From: Laburnicola sp. R22_1
Lineage: Eukaryota > Ascomycota > Dothideomycetes > Pleosporales > Didymosphaeriaceae
Reading direction: 5' to 3'
Assembly (NCBI GenBank): GCA_014281115.1
Contig: JACONQ010000004.1
Coordinates: 2,294,001-2,358,000 of the forward strand
DNA length: 64,000 nt
Positions 33,635 through 43,709 of the stretch are shown one piece after another. Every line of letters begins with the position of its first letter. The first letter of the stretch is position 1. The translations under genes were made by a program, and so were the position numbers. The notes under the pieces are model-generated. The model searched no databases and was not told where the DNA came from. It saw only the letters and a program-made list of their open reading frames with translations.

Positions 33635-35732
33635 GGCAAATTGTAACACCAGCTGGAAGGTGCGCGGGCGAGGTTGGAGGATAGGTAGACGATGCGAGTG
33701 CGGCGTTGTGTCGGCTTAGAAGTACGCTCGGAGTGGTGGGCGAGGCGATGGTATATCACCAGAAGGAGGCCAGTGCGTTCAAGTGGAACGCTTGGATGAA
33801 GAGTGACAACGGGTGTGTTTGAACAAGTGAACCAGGTCGGAGAAGGTTAGGGTGTGAGTAGGGCTGTACCTATTGTATAGTCCGAGGGTATAATTAGTAA
33901 GTCTAGCTCCTGGATGCGTTCCCGCAGACTAAGGCTACTAGAGCATACCCGTGGAGCCAGTGTGGCGGGCGTGGCGGAGTCGTGATGTCTCGCAGTCGCT
34001 GGGCCAGGATGATTGGCCCACGGGATGGCCGATGTTCAAGCAAGTCAAGGGAGTGATGTCGATGCAGATCTGAGGCGTAGGCCGAAGAAGAGCTTATGAT
34101 GTTGTCAGGGACGAGAGTTCATCTCACCGTTCACGTAGGGAGACTATTTTGATAAATAGAGACCGGCCAAAGAAGGCCCCAAAGCGGACAAGGTTGCACT
34201 CTCACTGGCCGTGCTTTGGCTTCTGTTTGGAAGCAGGAGTGCATAAATGTTCACAACTGCGGTGGGAACTTGAGTGAGCCTTGGGACTAGCCAGCGCATC
34301 CCTGCGCCTGGGGTGCACCGTCGGGACGGGTGCAAGCTCTGGGCTCTCGGACGGGTCTGGGTTGTCCCCAGGGCGCGTGCAATCAAACGTGAGCGCACGC
34401 CGCAACTGCAGCCGGGCGGCACCCCAGGCATGTCTGGCCAACGGACAACGGTGAGTCGTCGGTGATGGAAGGTTTCTAGAAGGCCTGCATTCTGTAACCA
34501 CTGCCTCAGGTTTTCTCCGAGCTGATGGTGAAGTGCGAAGCTGTGAAGAGATGTCTTTTGCCGTGTGGTAGCGTGGACGATCGCATGTGTGCAAGCGAGC
34601 GTGCGAGCGACGAGTCGGTACTAGCACGTCGCGTGTAGCCGACGGCGTTCGTACAGTGCTTGGTGCGGGGGCCGAGTTTGGCGACCATGTGCCGCAGAGC
34701 AGACTCGGCAATAGGAGCGAGAAGCGACGACAAAGCTGGTCAATAATAATGATGACATTTCTAAGTTTCTGAGTCAGAGCGTTTCGAGGCCATGGCTGCG
34801 TGCGCGGTTCACGCCGCACGCACGGCATGCACCGCATGCAAAGCGATGCCGCTCAGCATCGTGACATAGAAGACCAAGATGCCCGTGTCGCCAAGCAGCT
34901 AGGACTTGTCCGGCGGCAGTGGGCGTAGCGGAGGGAATAACGTGCCATGTGATTCGAGAGACGTCTTGCACGCATAACGAAACATGGCCAACGACGAGGC
35001 TGTTGACAGGATGGCCACCAACGTGGCGTCTGCGCCGTGCTGCCCTTGCGCGCGTTTCCCGGATGCAATGCCGTGCAAAGCGGGCTCGAGCAAGCCTGGA
35101 CGCAACGGGACGATGGCGGATCGGAGGTCCTTTCACGGGCCTTGTGAACCATGTCCATGGTCCATGGTGGCGATCCGGGCTGATACATACTGGTAGTCGG
35201 TGCGCGGCTCGTTGCGAGGCGTCGGCAATGCTCACTCGCAGCCATTGATGGCGGAGAGTCGCAGCAGCGCCTGTGAGCCTCTCGGACCTTCCTGCCGTCC
35301 TTCGTGCTCCCATCCGAGCGCGTTTCGCACGCGTGTTTCGCCGTGTAGGGCGTGGCCGAGACGCAGGCCGCCGCTCGAACAGGGTAAGAGAACGCCGCGA
35401 AGGCGCATGCTCGGGGGGCTACCGAGAGTTGGTGGACGGTGGGGGTGGAGGACGGCTGGGATCACGTCGGTGTGTGACAACACTGCGAGCTAGCCTGGAG
35501 ACACCGGTCGTGACTGCCTCAGAGAATCAGGCAGGTGGGGTCCGCTTGAGCCTTCTTCCAACGTCAACCCCACACGTCCGTCCTCCTCTTCACCGCAACC
35601 CTCCACCATGAGCACACATCCACAAGAGTCAGCCCTTGCACAGGGCCGGATCCTAGCTGCTACTTTGCCTGTAACGTCTCACTGTTGGCAGTTGACAAAG
35701 GAACTCAAGCTTCAACTCTGGCTCAGAGGCCT

Positions 35733-36041
35733 CCCGTCCATCCATGGACGGCGCCCCCAACAACTCCGATCATCCCACGAAGCCCCTCAATCTAACATTC
35801 TTTCGTGTCCGTCAGGATGGAACCGAGCCGAGCAGCATGTTTGTCGCATAACGAGCCTACTGTCTACTGTGGACTTCCGATGCTACCACTCGGATCAAGT
35901 TCCTACGAACATTATGCGCGCGGTACCCGATCTTCAAACAACCGCTCCATCCAGCACGAATCCAAGTCCGGCAATGGTACATCATTGCGCAAGGCAGAAT
36001 TCACTCGATTCGAGCCGCAATGTGGATGCATCGTGGAGTAA
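35733..36041 (+). pseudogene. Possible decayed small gene, unrecognised
   Basis: One frame starts at an ATG around 35743 (MDGAPNNSDHP...LNLTFFRVRQDG) and stops at TAA near 35848. A neighbouring frame picks up immediately with HNEPTVYCGLPMLPLGSS and runs to a TAA at 36041 with protein-like composition (SNNRSIQHESKSGNG, LRKAEFTRFEP). The two together look like one coding region broken by a frameshift or a missed intron. I do not recognise the family. Confidence 0.25.
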
Positions 36042-37786
36042 CATACACGAGCGAGTCAGCACTCAGTTCTTCTCTTAGTGCCCACGAGAATGCGTCCGTC
36101 ACTCCATTCTCCAAAGCTACTTTGTCAAGTCTCCTGATCCCGGATTAGCCTGCGTCTAGAGCGATCACTGCCTTCCACCCCGCTCCAGCTGTGGAGTAGG
36201 TTTGATATCGTACGAAAATCCAGCCTCAAACAGAGCGGACCCCGTCTATTTTATCAGCCTTGTTTCATGCAGTTTGAGCAATCGACAACACCACGCCTTG
36301 CGGATGGCTGTGTGACCGTGCCGGCGCTCACTTGATTTTAAGTGCTTGTTGCTTACGGCTCATGCGCCCGTCACGAGGTCCGGAAATATTTAGTGGCACG
36401 CGACAGCTAAGACGGGGCGTATAGCCGGAATCATCGCTGTCAATGGGCCCCCCTCGCGGACGTGACTTTGCAGACTGACGAATTCTTTCATGGGGGTGGC
36501 GGCACTACAACGCCACTGCGAACATCGATTCAAGTACCAAAGCGGCAGACTCGAAGAATCCTTACAGGCCATGAAGGAGCACAATATCTTGTGCCCACCA
36601 CCGCCCAGCCCCGTCCCACCCGAAACGAAGAACCAAAGCGGGGGCATCAGGGCCACGAAAACTTGTCAAAACCATTGGTCAAGCATAGTAAGTCTGCCTG
36701 CCTAGTACGCGTTCTAGGCGGTGTATCAAGCTCGCTCTCGTACGTTACACTGTAACTGCTGACCCTACACTTCCAACACATGCGGAGAACCCTGCGCCAC
36801 TATGTCTCGGTCAACTCTCAGCCTTGAAGGTATGCTCACGCCTCGGGCGGCAACTTACCCCCGCTTCCTGGACAGCTTGACGACGGGTTTGCACTTTACC
36901 TCCGGTTACACGTCTCACATGCTCACATGCATCGCATCCCTCCAAACATTTACGACAAGCGCTTACCCCATACCACCCACGTACGCCAAGTTAATCCACT
37001 ATATTCTCTACAACCTACATTCCCCTCTTTCCGTACATCGCTCGAGGAGCCTTGCCACATCGTGCTTACTACAGCAAGCCACTTCTAAAACCAATTCGGT
37101 TTTGCGGCCAACGAGCTGTAATTTTTTTATCCACTCTTCCTGGCCTAGACTTGCACAGGCAGGCGTTGTTGAAACCGTCCACTGCCACGCGCCCTGTTGC
37201 GTGCTATCATGCCACACAAATCCACCTTTCGGTTTTTAGCTGGATACCTATACCGATAGCCGTGCCCCTACTACTTCTTAGAGAAAAATATCTTGGCTTC
37301 TACGTGAAGCGTGCAGAGATTCTTCTTTATTTTTGCAGCTCGATTGGGTTGGGGGAAGTGGGATATTGGCCACGTAGATTGGTTGCTAACAACGAATACA
37401 TCTATTCCAACTCAACATGATGATATATCAACCTCGTTGTCATACATAACTCATTCTTCACTATTGACCCGTCGTTTTATCGCGGTCAAAGGGAAACAAT
37501 TCATCCGAGGAGTGTTGATAACGACACGTGCACGACGCACAAAAACAATGACTCAAAACGCTAATCTAGAACCTAGAATCTAGGGGAACACTTCATTTCA
37601 CTCGCGGCTTCACCCGATTCACAGTGCACAAAATCCGAACCACCAAAACAACCCAACCAAGAACCCTGATTCTCTTAAACAAGTCTTCTACCGAGACTAT
37701 CTACACGCAAGAACACCTCAAAGCCATTCTCGTCCTACAACAACAAAAACAAGCACGCCCACACCGCTCCCAGCACCACACGCCCG

Positions 37787-37998
37787 TGAAATAATTCGTG
37801 TCCGATGTTAAGACCCCAGGCAGCCAACAATACAGCATACAAACCACATTCCTAGTTTATAATGCATAGCTAGAAGTAACTCCTTATACAAGGGGAAGCT
37901 TATAAAGGTATTTCTAGCTATTATTCAACTATGTCTAGCTTATAGAGGCAGCTGTATCGACTTTGGCAGCATCTTGGAATCGGACACGAATTCTTTCA
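37787..37998. mobile_element. Putative 212 bp inverted-repeat (foldback) element
   Basis: The two ends are 27 bp inverted repeats matching at 23 positions, with the core AATTCGTGTCCGAT on the left and ATCGGACACGAATT on the right. The interior is AT-rich and non-coding. No clear target-site duplication is visible, so the element type is unknown. Confidence 0.55.
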
Positions 37999-38682
37999 TG
38001 GCGGTGACCAAGCCATCTCGTAAAAGTCTAGCACCGTCACACCTCCTTCCCGCGCCGCCTCCCTCCCCATCCATCCCTCCATCTACTGTGCAAAATCACT
38101 TCCTTCTTCGCTGTACTTCCCTCCGCATCTCCGCCGTCCACCCGAAGCAACAGTCCAATTAGTCACATCCCGCGCCCTATTCGAACCATCCGCCGTACGC
38201 ACGAGCCGTGTCCGACGCAACCCCGGCTGCACCAACAGGCGCGCCAGCGTGCCAGTGCTTCGCTCGCCAGCGCATAGCAGCCTGCATGTTTAACACGCTG
38301 AGCAGCATGTGCACCAATGGGGCAATGTCAGACTGATATTCGGTTTTGTTTCGGGGTAGGGATAGAAGGAGCGGGCAGGGTGGGATGGTTCGCTGCGGAC
38401 TCGTTGGGGGACAGTTTCGCTGTTAGGGATGAAGTGGCGGGGTAGATGGGCGCTTGTGTGTGGTGTGATGGTCTAGTCGTGGTCGCTGTGGATAGGATGA
38501 GATGCTAGGAAGACGTGTAAAGAAATGGGTTGGCTGTATGCGCGGTATTTTATCTTAGAGACGATGAGGATAATGGGCTAGGGTCTGGACAGGCTCGTTT
38601 GTGTTGGTGGGCGTGCAGGGTATGTGGGAGCTCTTATCTCGTCTGTATTGCATGTCGCGCGGATCTTGTCTGCTAAACAGAC

Positions 38683-39780
38683 CTAATAGTAACGATGCCG
38701 ATAGTGCTGGCTAAGCGTTCGCGGAACCTCATGCTTTGGGGTGAAGCCAGCAATGTAGTCTGGATCGGTCGTTCTTACTGCTTTCGATGATCCTGGCGGC
38801 AGGTGCGAGGTGACGGGTGTCTTGCGGGAAGGAGATGACGGCACGTCGCTCCCATTTCCACCGGCGTTCTCATTATATGCGCGTTGACCAGGTCGGGGGG
38901 TGCCATTTGCGAAAAGACGGCGAGCGGGATCGACGCTGCGTTCAACCAAGCCGCGACTGCGGCCCACATTTGCGTTCTTGAGAGAGGGCATACTTGGTCG
39001 AGGAGAGAGGAAAGACTGGGAAGACCTCGTGGTGCCCCCGGTCAACACTGGCACGCCATTCGTCGGGCGGGGCGCAGAAAGAATAGACGGACGCTCATCT
39101 CTAGTGGCTGCCGGTAGTTCTCCTTCATCCCTCAGCTCGTCCATGTGAATCGCGACTTCTTGCAGAAACTCCGGCGGCCCCTTCAACGATTGCATGAGGC
39201 CAGTAGAGCGCACAGCAAGAGGCACAACCACCGCCCTCAGTGGGTCACCCGCCTTGGTGCTCTCGTATACCCAGTCAACGTTCACGCGTGTGAACATATG
39301 CTCCTTCTTGAAGTTTACAATCTTTGCCTTCCTCGAGAGCGCAGCGAGAGCCTTGCCTTGGACCTCATCGTCTTGCAGCACCCTGGCCATGAGCACTAGT
39401 TGCAGATTGTCGGTCCAAGAGGACAAGAGGGCTAGCGAGTCGACGCGACCGTCGAACGTCGCGTAGATCCGGAACATCACTTCGTCAATCTCCGGGATCC
39501 AGATGTACCGGTCAGCTAAAGGGCGTCTGCTCACGTCGACGAGTAGTTGCGAAGTTCCGATGTCTTTGATCCAGATGTGCAGACCGAAATGCTCTGGCCC
39601 GAATTCGACATAGATGCGGTCCTTCATCCTGACAGGCTGAAATGGGCTCCGCGGAGGTGACCGATTAGAAAAGGACTCGTTGGCTTCTTCGTGGGTGACA
39701 TGGTCATATTGCTCGTCCGATTCTTCACCTGAGAAGAAGATGTATTCGCTGTCCAGTTCTACCGCAGACATCGCGTCCAT
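38683..39780 (-). CDS. Conserved-looking hypothetical protein
   Basis: Single-exon frame of 365 aa from the ATG at 39780 (MDAMSAVELDSEYIFFSGEE). Residues 1-50 are acidic. Residues 55-210 look like a folded domain (DRIYVEFGPEHFGLHIWIKDI, DRYIWIPEIDEVMFRIYATFDG, DNLQLVLMARVLQDDEVQGKAL, NFKKEHMFTRVNVDWVYES). The last 140 residues are a disordered Ser/Pro/Arg-rich tail. No family recognised. The long open frame and domain-like middle make it likely real. It is transcribed towards the gene-poor interval and lies tail-away from the complex I gene. Confidence 0.65.
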   Translation of the reverse strand: MDAMSAVELDSEYIFFSGEESDEQYDHVTHEEANESFSNRSPPRSPFQPVRMKDRIYVEFGPEHFGLHIWIKDIGTSQLLVDVSRRPLADRYIWIPEIDEVMFRIYATFDGRVDSLALLSSWTDNLQLVLMARVLQDDEVQGKALAALSRKAKIVNFKKEHMFTRVNVDWVYESTKAGDPLRAVVVPLAVRSTGLMQSLKGPPEFLQEVAIHMDELRDEGELPAATRDERPSILSAPRPTNGVPVLTGGTTRSSQSFLSPRPSMPSLKNANVGRSRGLVERSVDPARRLFANGTPRPGQRAYNENAGGNGSDVPSSPSRKTPVTSHLPPGSSKAVRTTDPDYIAGFTPKHEVPRTLSQHYRHRYY

Positions 39781-40179
39781 TTGTGGCTGGGCAGTTGTAA
39801 TATTGGTACTATTAGTCAAAAGTTCCAGTGGTTCGAGTGTTGAGGTGTTAATGATCCAAATGGAGCAGTGATAGCGATAGGTGCGGGTTGACTGCTGAAA
39901 GTTAAGCTTAGAGTAGAGTAGGTAGCGCGGTGGGCCTTTAATGAATATGGGTAACGGGGCTAGCGCATGTGTGAAAAGGAAGAATTTGGTCGATAATGGT
40001 TGTGTCTCGGCCCCGCACTACACGCGGTGCTTTCATCACATGTTGGAAAGTGATGTGCATTGAGTAAAAGAAAGGTTGTTGCATTCCCATTGCCGCGTAC
40101 AGATGCGCGGCATGTAGCGATCGGGAGCTGTATATGTACACATTCGTCTGTCTGCCGCCCGCCAAACCGGTTCCATGCC
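39781..40179. other. Intergenic
   Basis: Promoter side of the hypothetical protein and 3' side of the complex I gene. An open frame runs through it on the - strand only because intron 2 of the complex I gene and its 3' flank happen to be open. Confidence 0.4.
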
Positions 40180-40666
40180 CTACTTCAATTCTTTCTCCGG
40201 TGTAATAGCGAACGTCGGCCGCACAAATCTGCAGCCGTGTTAGCAAGCGCATAGATGCATCAAGGTCATGGAGGACATGCCTGTCGCTGTTGTAGACCCT
40301 CGTCTCTGTGCCCAATAGCTCCTTCTCTCTCGCCTTGTCCGCTAGATATCGTCGCACTTGATCGCGGTCTTCCTCGGCCTGCAGTGCGGGGATGAGATAT
40401 ATCCGCGCCCACATCTTCTCGCGTGCCAGTTCGCTGTGCCCGTGTCAGCCCAAGCTCCAGTGACTTTTCTCTCCCATTTTCCCGGCAAATGATGTTGGGG
40501 ATACGCACTTGTGCTCCCTGATTCCCTGGCCCACCCTCCAGAATCCGTATGTCATCAGCACGGCGGTTCCCACGATGTACATGCCGGGCCGGAAGCCGCG
40601 GGCGGGCAGATTTCGCTTGTATTGGACGGGGCCGTAGCCGCCGACCGGCGGCATATCCTGCGGCAT
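40180..40666 (-). CDS. NADH:ubiquinone oxidoreductase GRIM-19/NDUFA13 subunit
   Basis: Predicted 119 aa from three exons: 40666-40509, 40433-40281, 40228-40180. It starts MPQDMPPVGGYGPVQYKRNL and continues GFRPGMYIVGTAVLMTYGFW (the single inner-membrane helix), GQGIREHNELAREKMWARIYLIPAL, EEDRDQVRRYLADKAREKELLG and VYNSDRFVRPTFAITPEKELK, the full length and order of the B16.6/GRIM-19 accessory subunit of mitochondrial complex I. Intron 1 is GT-AG (75 nt). The conserved tail after SDR is recovered only if intron 2 uses a GC donor (40280) with the acceptor at 40229; its branch point TGCTAAC is present. Divergent neighbour: TRM10, 177 bp away. Confidence 0.9.
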
Positions 40667-40843
40667 GGTGAATACGTGTAGTGCGGCGTCAATGGATCGG
40701 TTGGGGGAATGCGTGCCTTGCTTGAGGTTGCTGGCGGAGCTTCGCGACATGCAGCTGAGGGATAGGTCTTGGCGCTTACATAACGCTGCAACTTTTCGAA
40801 CAGTCATGCTCGGGCTGCCTCAATTACTCCACCACACATCAAT
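40667..40843. promoter_or_regulatory. Divergent promoter, GRIM-19 / TRM10
   Basis: 177 bp between the two ATGs, short enough that the two promoters must overlap. No specific factor site recognised. Confidence 0.45.
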
Positions 40844-42082
40844 ATGGAGGCTGGAGAACGACCTGCGAAGATGAGAAAGTTGGAGCATGCGCAAGAGGTG
40901 GATGAGGCACCCGTGGCTGATTCGGCGCCTGCCATCGACGAAGTCGAAGCGCACAATGACACGCCAGCCGTGGAGCAATCACCACCAGCAGCAGAAAATG
41001 AACAAGCGAATGCGACCCAGGACGATCAATTCGAAGGCGATGAGTCTGCGCCGAAACTATCCAAGAACCAGCTCAAAAAGCAACGACGCCTCGAGCGCTG
41101 GGAGTCTGGCCGCGAAGACCGAAAAGTCAAGCGCAAAGAGAAAATCAAAGCCAAGAAAGAGCGTCGCAGACAGGATTGGGTAGAGAGCCGTGTGGAAGGA
41201 AGCAGTACCCAACCTCCACCGACACGACCGCCACGACGCGGAGAACCACCCGGAGTCCAGGTACCCATCGCAGTCATTTTCGACTGCGATTTCGAAGACT
41301 TCATGCATGACCATGAAATGAAGAGCCTGGGACTTCAAATCACGCGGAGCTACTCTGACAACCGGAAAGCGCCTTTCAGATTTCATCTTGGCATTAGCAG
41401 CTGGGGCGGCAAGATGAAGGAGAGATTCGACGGCATTCTAGCGAAGCAGTATACCAGCTGGAAGGGATTCCAATTCTGCAAGGAAGACTTTGTGGAGGTT
41501 AGCGAAATGAGCAAGGAGTGGATGAAGGGGCCGAAAGGAGGCACAATTTCGGGTGCGCTTGCCAAAGGACAGGCAGGCGAGACAGAGCAGAAAGAAGAAA
41601 ACGGAACGGACGAAGAGGGCGAGATTGTCTATCTATCAGCCGAAAGTGACAACACCTTGGAGAGATTGAAGCCGAACAGTACCTATATTATCGGTGGCCT
41701 GGTCGACAAGAACCGGCACAAGGGCTTATGCTACAGACGGGCGTTGGATCGTGGCATGAAAACGGCAAAACTCCCCATCGGCGAGTTCCTGCAGATGAAG
41801 AGCCGGCAAGTACTTGTTACGAACCACGTCCTAGAAATCATGCTCAAGTGGCTGGAGTTTGACGATTGGGGCAAGGCTTTCATGGAAGTGCTTCCGAAAC
41901 GAAAGGGCGGAACGCTGAAGAGTGAAGCTGAAGAGCATGACGCAGAGGAGGAAGCTGTAGCAGGTGACGAGGGTGAGGCCGGGGAAGAGGATGCTCATAT
42001 ACTATCTGAACAAGGCCAGCAGCGGCTTTCTGAAGCGGCAGATGACGAAGTTCCATCTCAGCCCGCGATTGCGGAGGGGTAA
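40844..42082 (+). CDS. TRM10: tRNA (guanine-9-N1)-methyltransferase TRM10
   Basis: Single-exon 412 aa frame. The first 75 residues are acidic and disordered. A lysine/arginine-rich stretch follows (LSKNQLKKQRRLERW...KVKRKEKIKAKKERRR), then the SPOUT-type Trm10 domain: VIFDCDFEDFM, LQITRSYSDNRKAPFRFHLG, ESDNTLERLKPNSTYIIGGLVDKNRHKG, RGMKTAKLPIGEFLQM and TNHVLEIMLKWLEFDDWGKAFMEVLPKRKG. It methylates N1 of G9 in tRNAs using S-adenosylmethionine. The tail is acidic. Compared with yeast Trm10 (293 aa) it has longer acidic ends and a charged insertion (EEENGTDEEGE region), common in filamentous fungi. Confidence 0.93.
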   Translation: MEAGERPAKMRKLEHAQEVDEAPVADSAPAIDEVEAHNDTPAVEQSPPAAENEQANATQDDQFEGDESAPKLSKNQLKKQRRLERWESGREDRKVKRKEKIKAKKERRRQDWVESRVEGSSTQPPPTRPPRRGEPPGVQVPIAVIFDCDFEDFMHDHEMKSLGLQITRSYSDNRKAPFRFHLGISSWGGKMKERFDGILAKQYTSWKGFQFCKEDFVEVSEMSKEWMKGPKGGTISGALAKGQAGETEQKEENGTDEEGEIVYLSAESDNTLERLKPNSTYIIGGLVDKNRHKGLCYRRALDRGMKTAKLPIGEFLQMKSRQVLVTNHVLEIMLKWLEFDDWGKAFMEVLPKRKGGTLKSEAEEHDAEEEAVAGDEGEAGEEDAHILSEQGQQRLSEAADDEVPSQPAIAEG

Positions 42083-42623
42083 TTCCGCATTCCAGGCTAT
42101 GGGCCACGTAGGCAACTGAACACGATTTTGAGAGAGATCAAAAACCTTTATACTTGAGAGCGTCAATGAGATTTTCAGTACAAGGCCAGTGGTGCATCTT
42201 CCTGCTTGTTCCCGTCGCGTGCGCATTCACAGCCCTACGGCGGCTAGCGGCAAACAAGCTTTCTGGGGCAGCGCTAAGACTTTGGTGGCGTGAAGAAGCA
42301 GAGGAAAGCAATTGCATCGAAAGCTCGAAATACAAGTGATCAGACGTAAACAATTGAACCATACAAGCTGCTTGCACCTGATCACCGAATTCTGCATTCC
42401 TTAGAGTGCTACTCTCGCCCTCTCTTGGCGGCGCAAACCCACTCTACGCTATCTGCCCACCACGCTCAATCCCAGACACGCGCAACGTCCCCGCCCGTCA
42501 ACGCCAACATCCCAGCACCCGCACCCATCCCAGGCCCCCAGCGCCGCCCCGTCCACACAATCACTCACCACGGCCCACCGAAGCTCCTCGTTCCCCATCA
42601 GCCCGGCAACGCTCGCCCCGCCC
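42083..42623. other. Intergenic, OXR1 promoter or 5' leader
   Basis: Becomes C-rich from about 42410. An overlapping Pro-rich frame starting at 42425 is in a different phase from the OXR1 frame and is probably leader sequence, though a longer first exon cannot be excluded. Confidence 0.4.
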
Positions 42624-43709
42624 ATGCCGAGCGCAGACCCCCCGCCGCCCTCCTCATACTTCACCTATCCCGTCTCCTATGCCGTAAACGGGCTCCTCCG
42701 CCGCCTCTCCTCCGAGCCCGCTCCCAAGCATCCACATCCACATCCGCACGGCGCCGTCGACGACATGGATAGCGTGTTCCGGCCTCCGCGCCGCCAGGTG
42801 AGCCCATTCCAGCCGCCGCCGCTCACGCCGCTGTCCTTGAGGGGGTACAAGAGTAGCACGCGCGAGGCGGGCAAGCTGCTGAGTAGGGCGCTGGCTGAGG
42901 AGATTCGCCTGCTTGTGCCGCCACGACTGCAGCTTGTGGATGCGTGGCAGGTGGTGTACAGTTTGGAGCAGAATGGGGTTAGTCTGGGGACGTTGTATCA
43001 GAAGGCGGAAGAGTATCGGGGGAAGAGAGGGGGATTCGTGTTGGTGGTTAGGGATGCTTCTGGAGGGGTACGTCTATCCTTTCATGTGTCGCACCAGTGA
43101 GCTTGTGATTGGAGGCGCATGCGCATTGGGGCTTGAATCGCGTCGATAATGCGGTTGCTGACCAGAGGTGCAGGTGTTTGGCGCATATCTTTCAGACGCT
43201 CCGCAGCCGCAGTCACATTTCTTCGGCAACGGCGAATGTTTCCTCTGGCGCGCCCACACACTCCCATCGCTCCCCGACCTCACGAACCTCCCGCCCCCGC
43301 CCTCCGCCGATACCACAAACGCCGTACGAATGACAACGATTGCTTCATCGACCAAAGGAGACGCATTGAGTCCGCCCAACTCAGAGCACGCAAGCCGAAG
43401 CGGGACGAGCACGCCAGAACGGATACGATTCAAAGCGTTCCCCTACAGCGGGGTAAACGACTACATGATATTCTGCGAACAGACTTTTCTGAGCGTCGGC
43501 GGAGGGTAAGCATATACCATGTGTGTGAGAAGAATGGGGCGAATATGCGGCTAACGCAGCGCAGCGACGGCCACTACGGCCTCTGGCTCGACGACAACCT
43601 CGAAAACGGCATCTCGAGCACCTGTCCCACGTTCGGCAACGAGCCTCTGAGCGACGAAGGCCAGAAATTCGAAGTCCTCGGCGTTGAACTCTGGTATATT
43701 GGCGCATGA
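42624..43709 (+). CDS. OXR1: TLDc-domain oxidation resistance protein
   Basis: Predicted 306 aa from three exons: 42624-43067, 43174-43505, 43565-43709. The introns (106 and 59 nt) are GT-AG. The N-terminus is Pro/His-rich. The TLDc domain runs from LSRALAEEIRLLVPPRLQL through WQVVYSLEQNGVSLGTLYQKAEEYRGKRGGFVLVVRDASGG, VFGAYLSD, HFFGNGECFLWR, IRFKAFPYSGVNDYMIFCEQTFLSVGGGDGHYGLWLDD and the end FEVLGVELWYIGA. A Ser/Thr-rich insertion interrupts it between LWRAH and RIRFKAF, usual for fungal OXR1. OXR1/TLDc proteins protect against oxidative stress and bind the V-ATPase. The start codon choice is the least certain part. Confidence 0.88.

Larger units (their letters stand above)
33635..38682. other. 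5 kb gene-poor interval
   Basis: Upstream of the C2H2 gene. No frame has recognisable similarity. A possible broken coding stretch lies at 35733-36041 and an inverted-repeat element at 37787-37998. The segment near 36802-37080 has two overlapping open frames without similarity. A long 5' leader or regulatory region for the zinc-finger gene is possible. Confidence 0.4.

Noticed and set aside
42425..42772. Pro-rich frame overlapping the OXR1 start
   Set aside because: Different phase from the TLDc frame and C-rich leader composition; no splice joint found that would link it.
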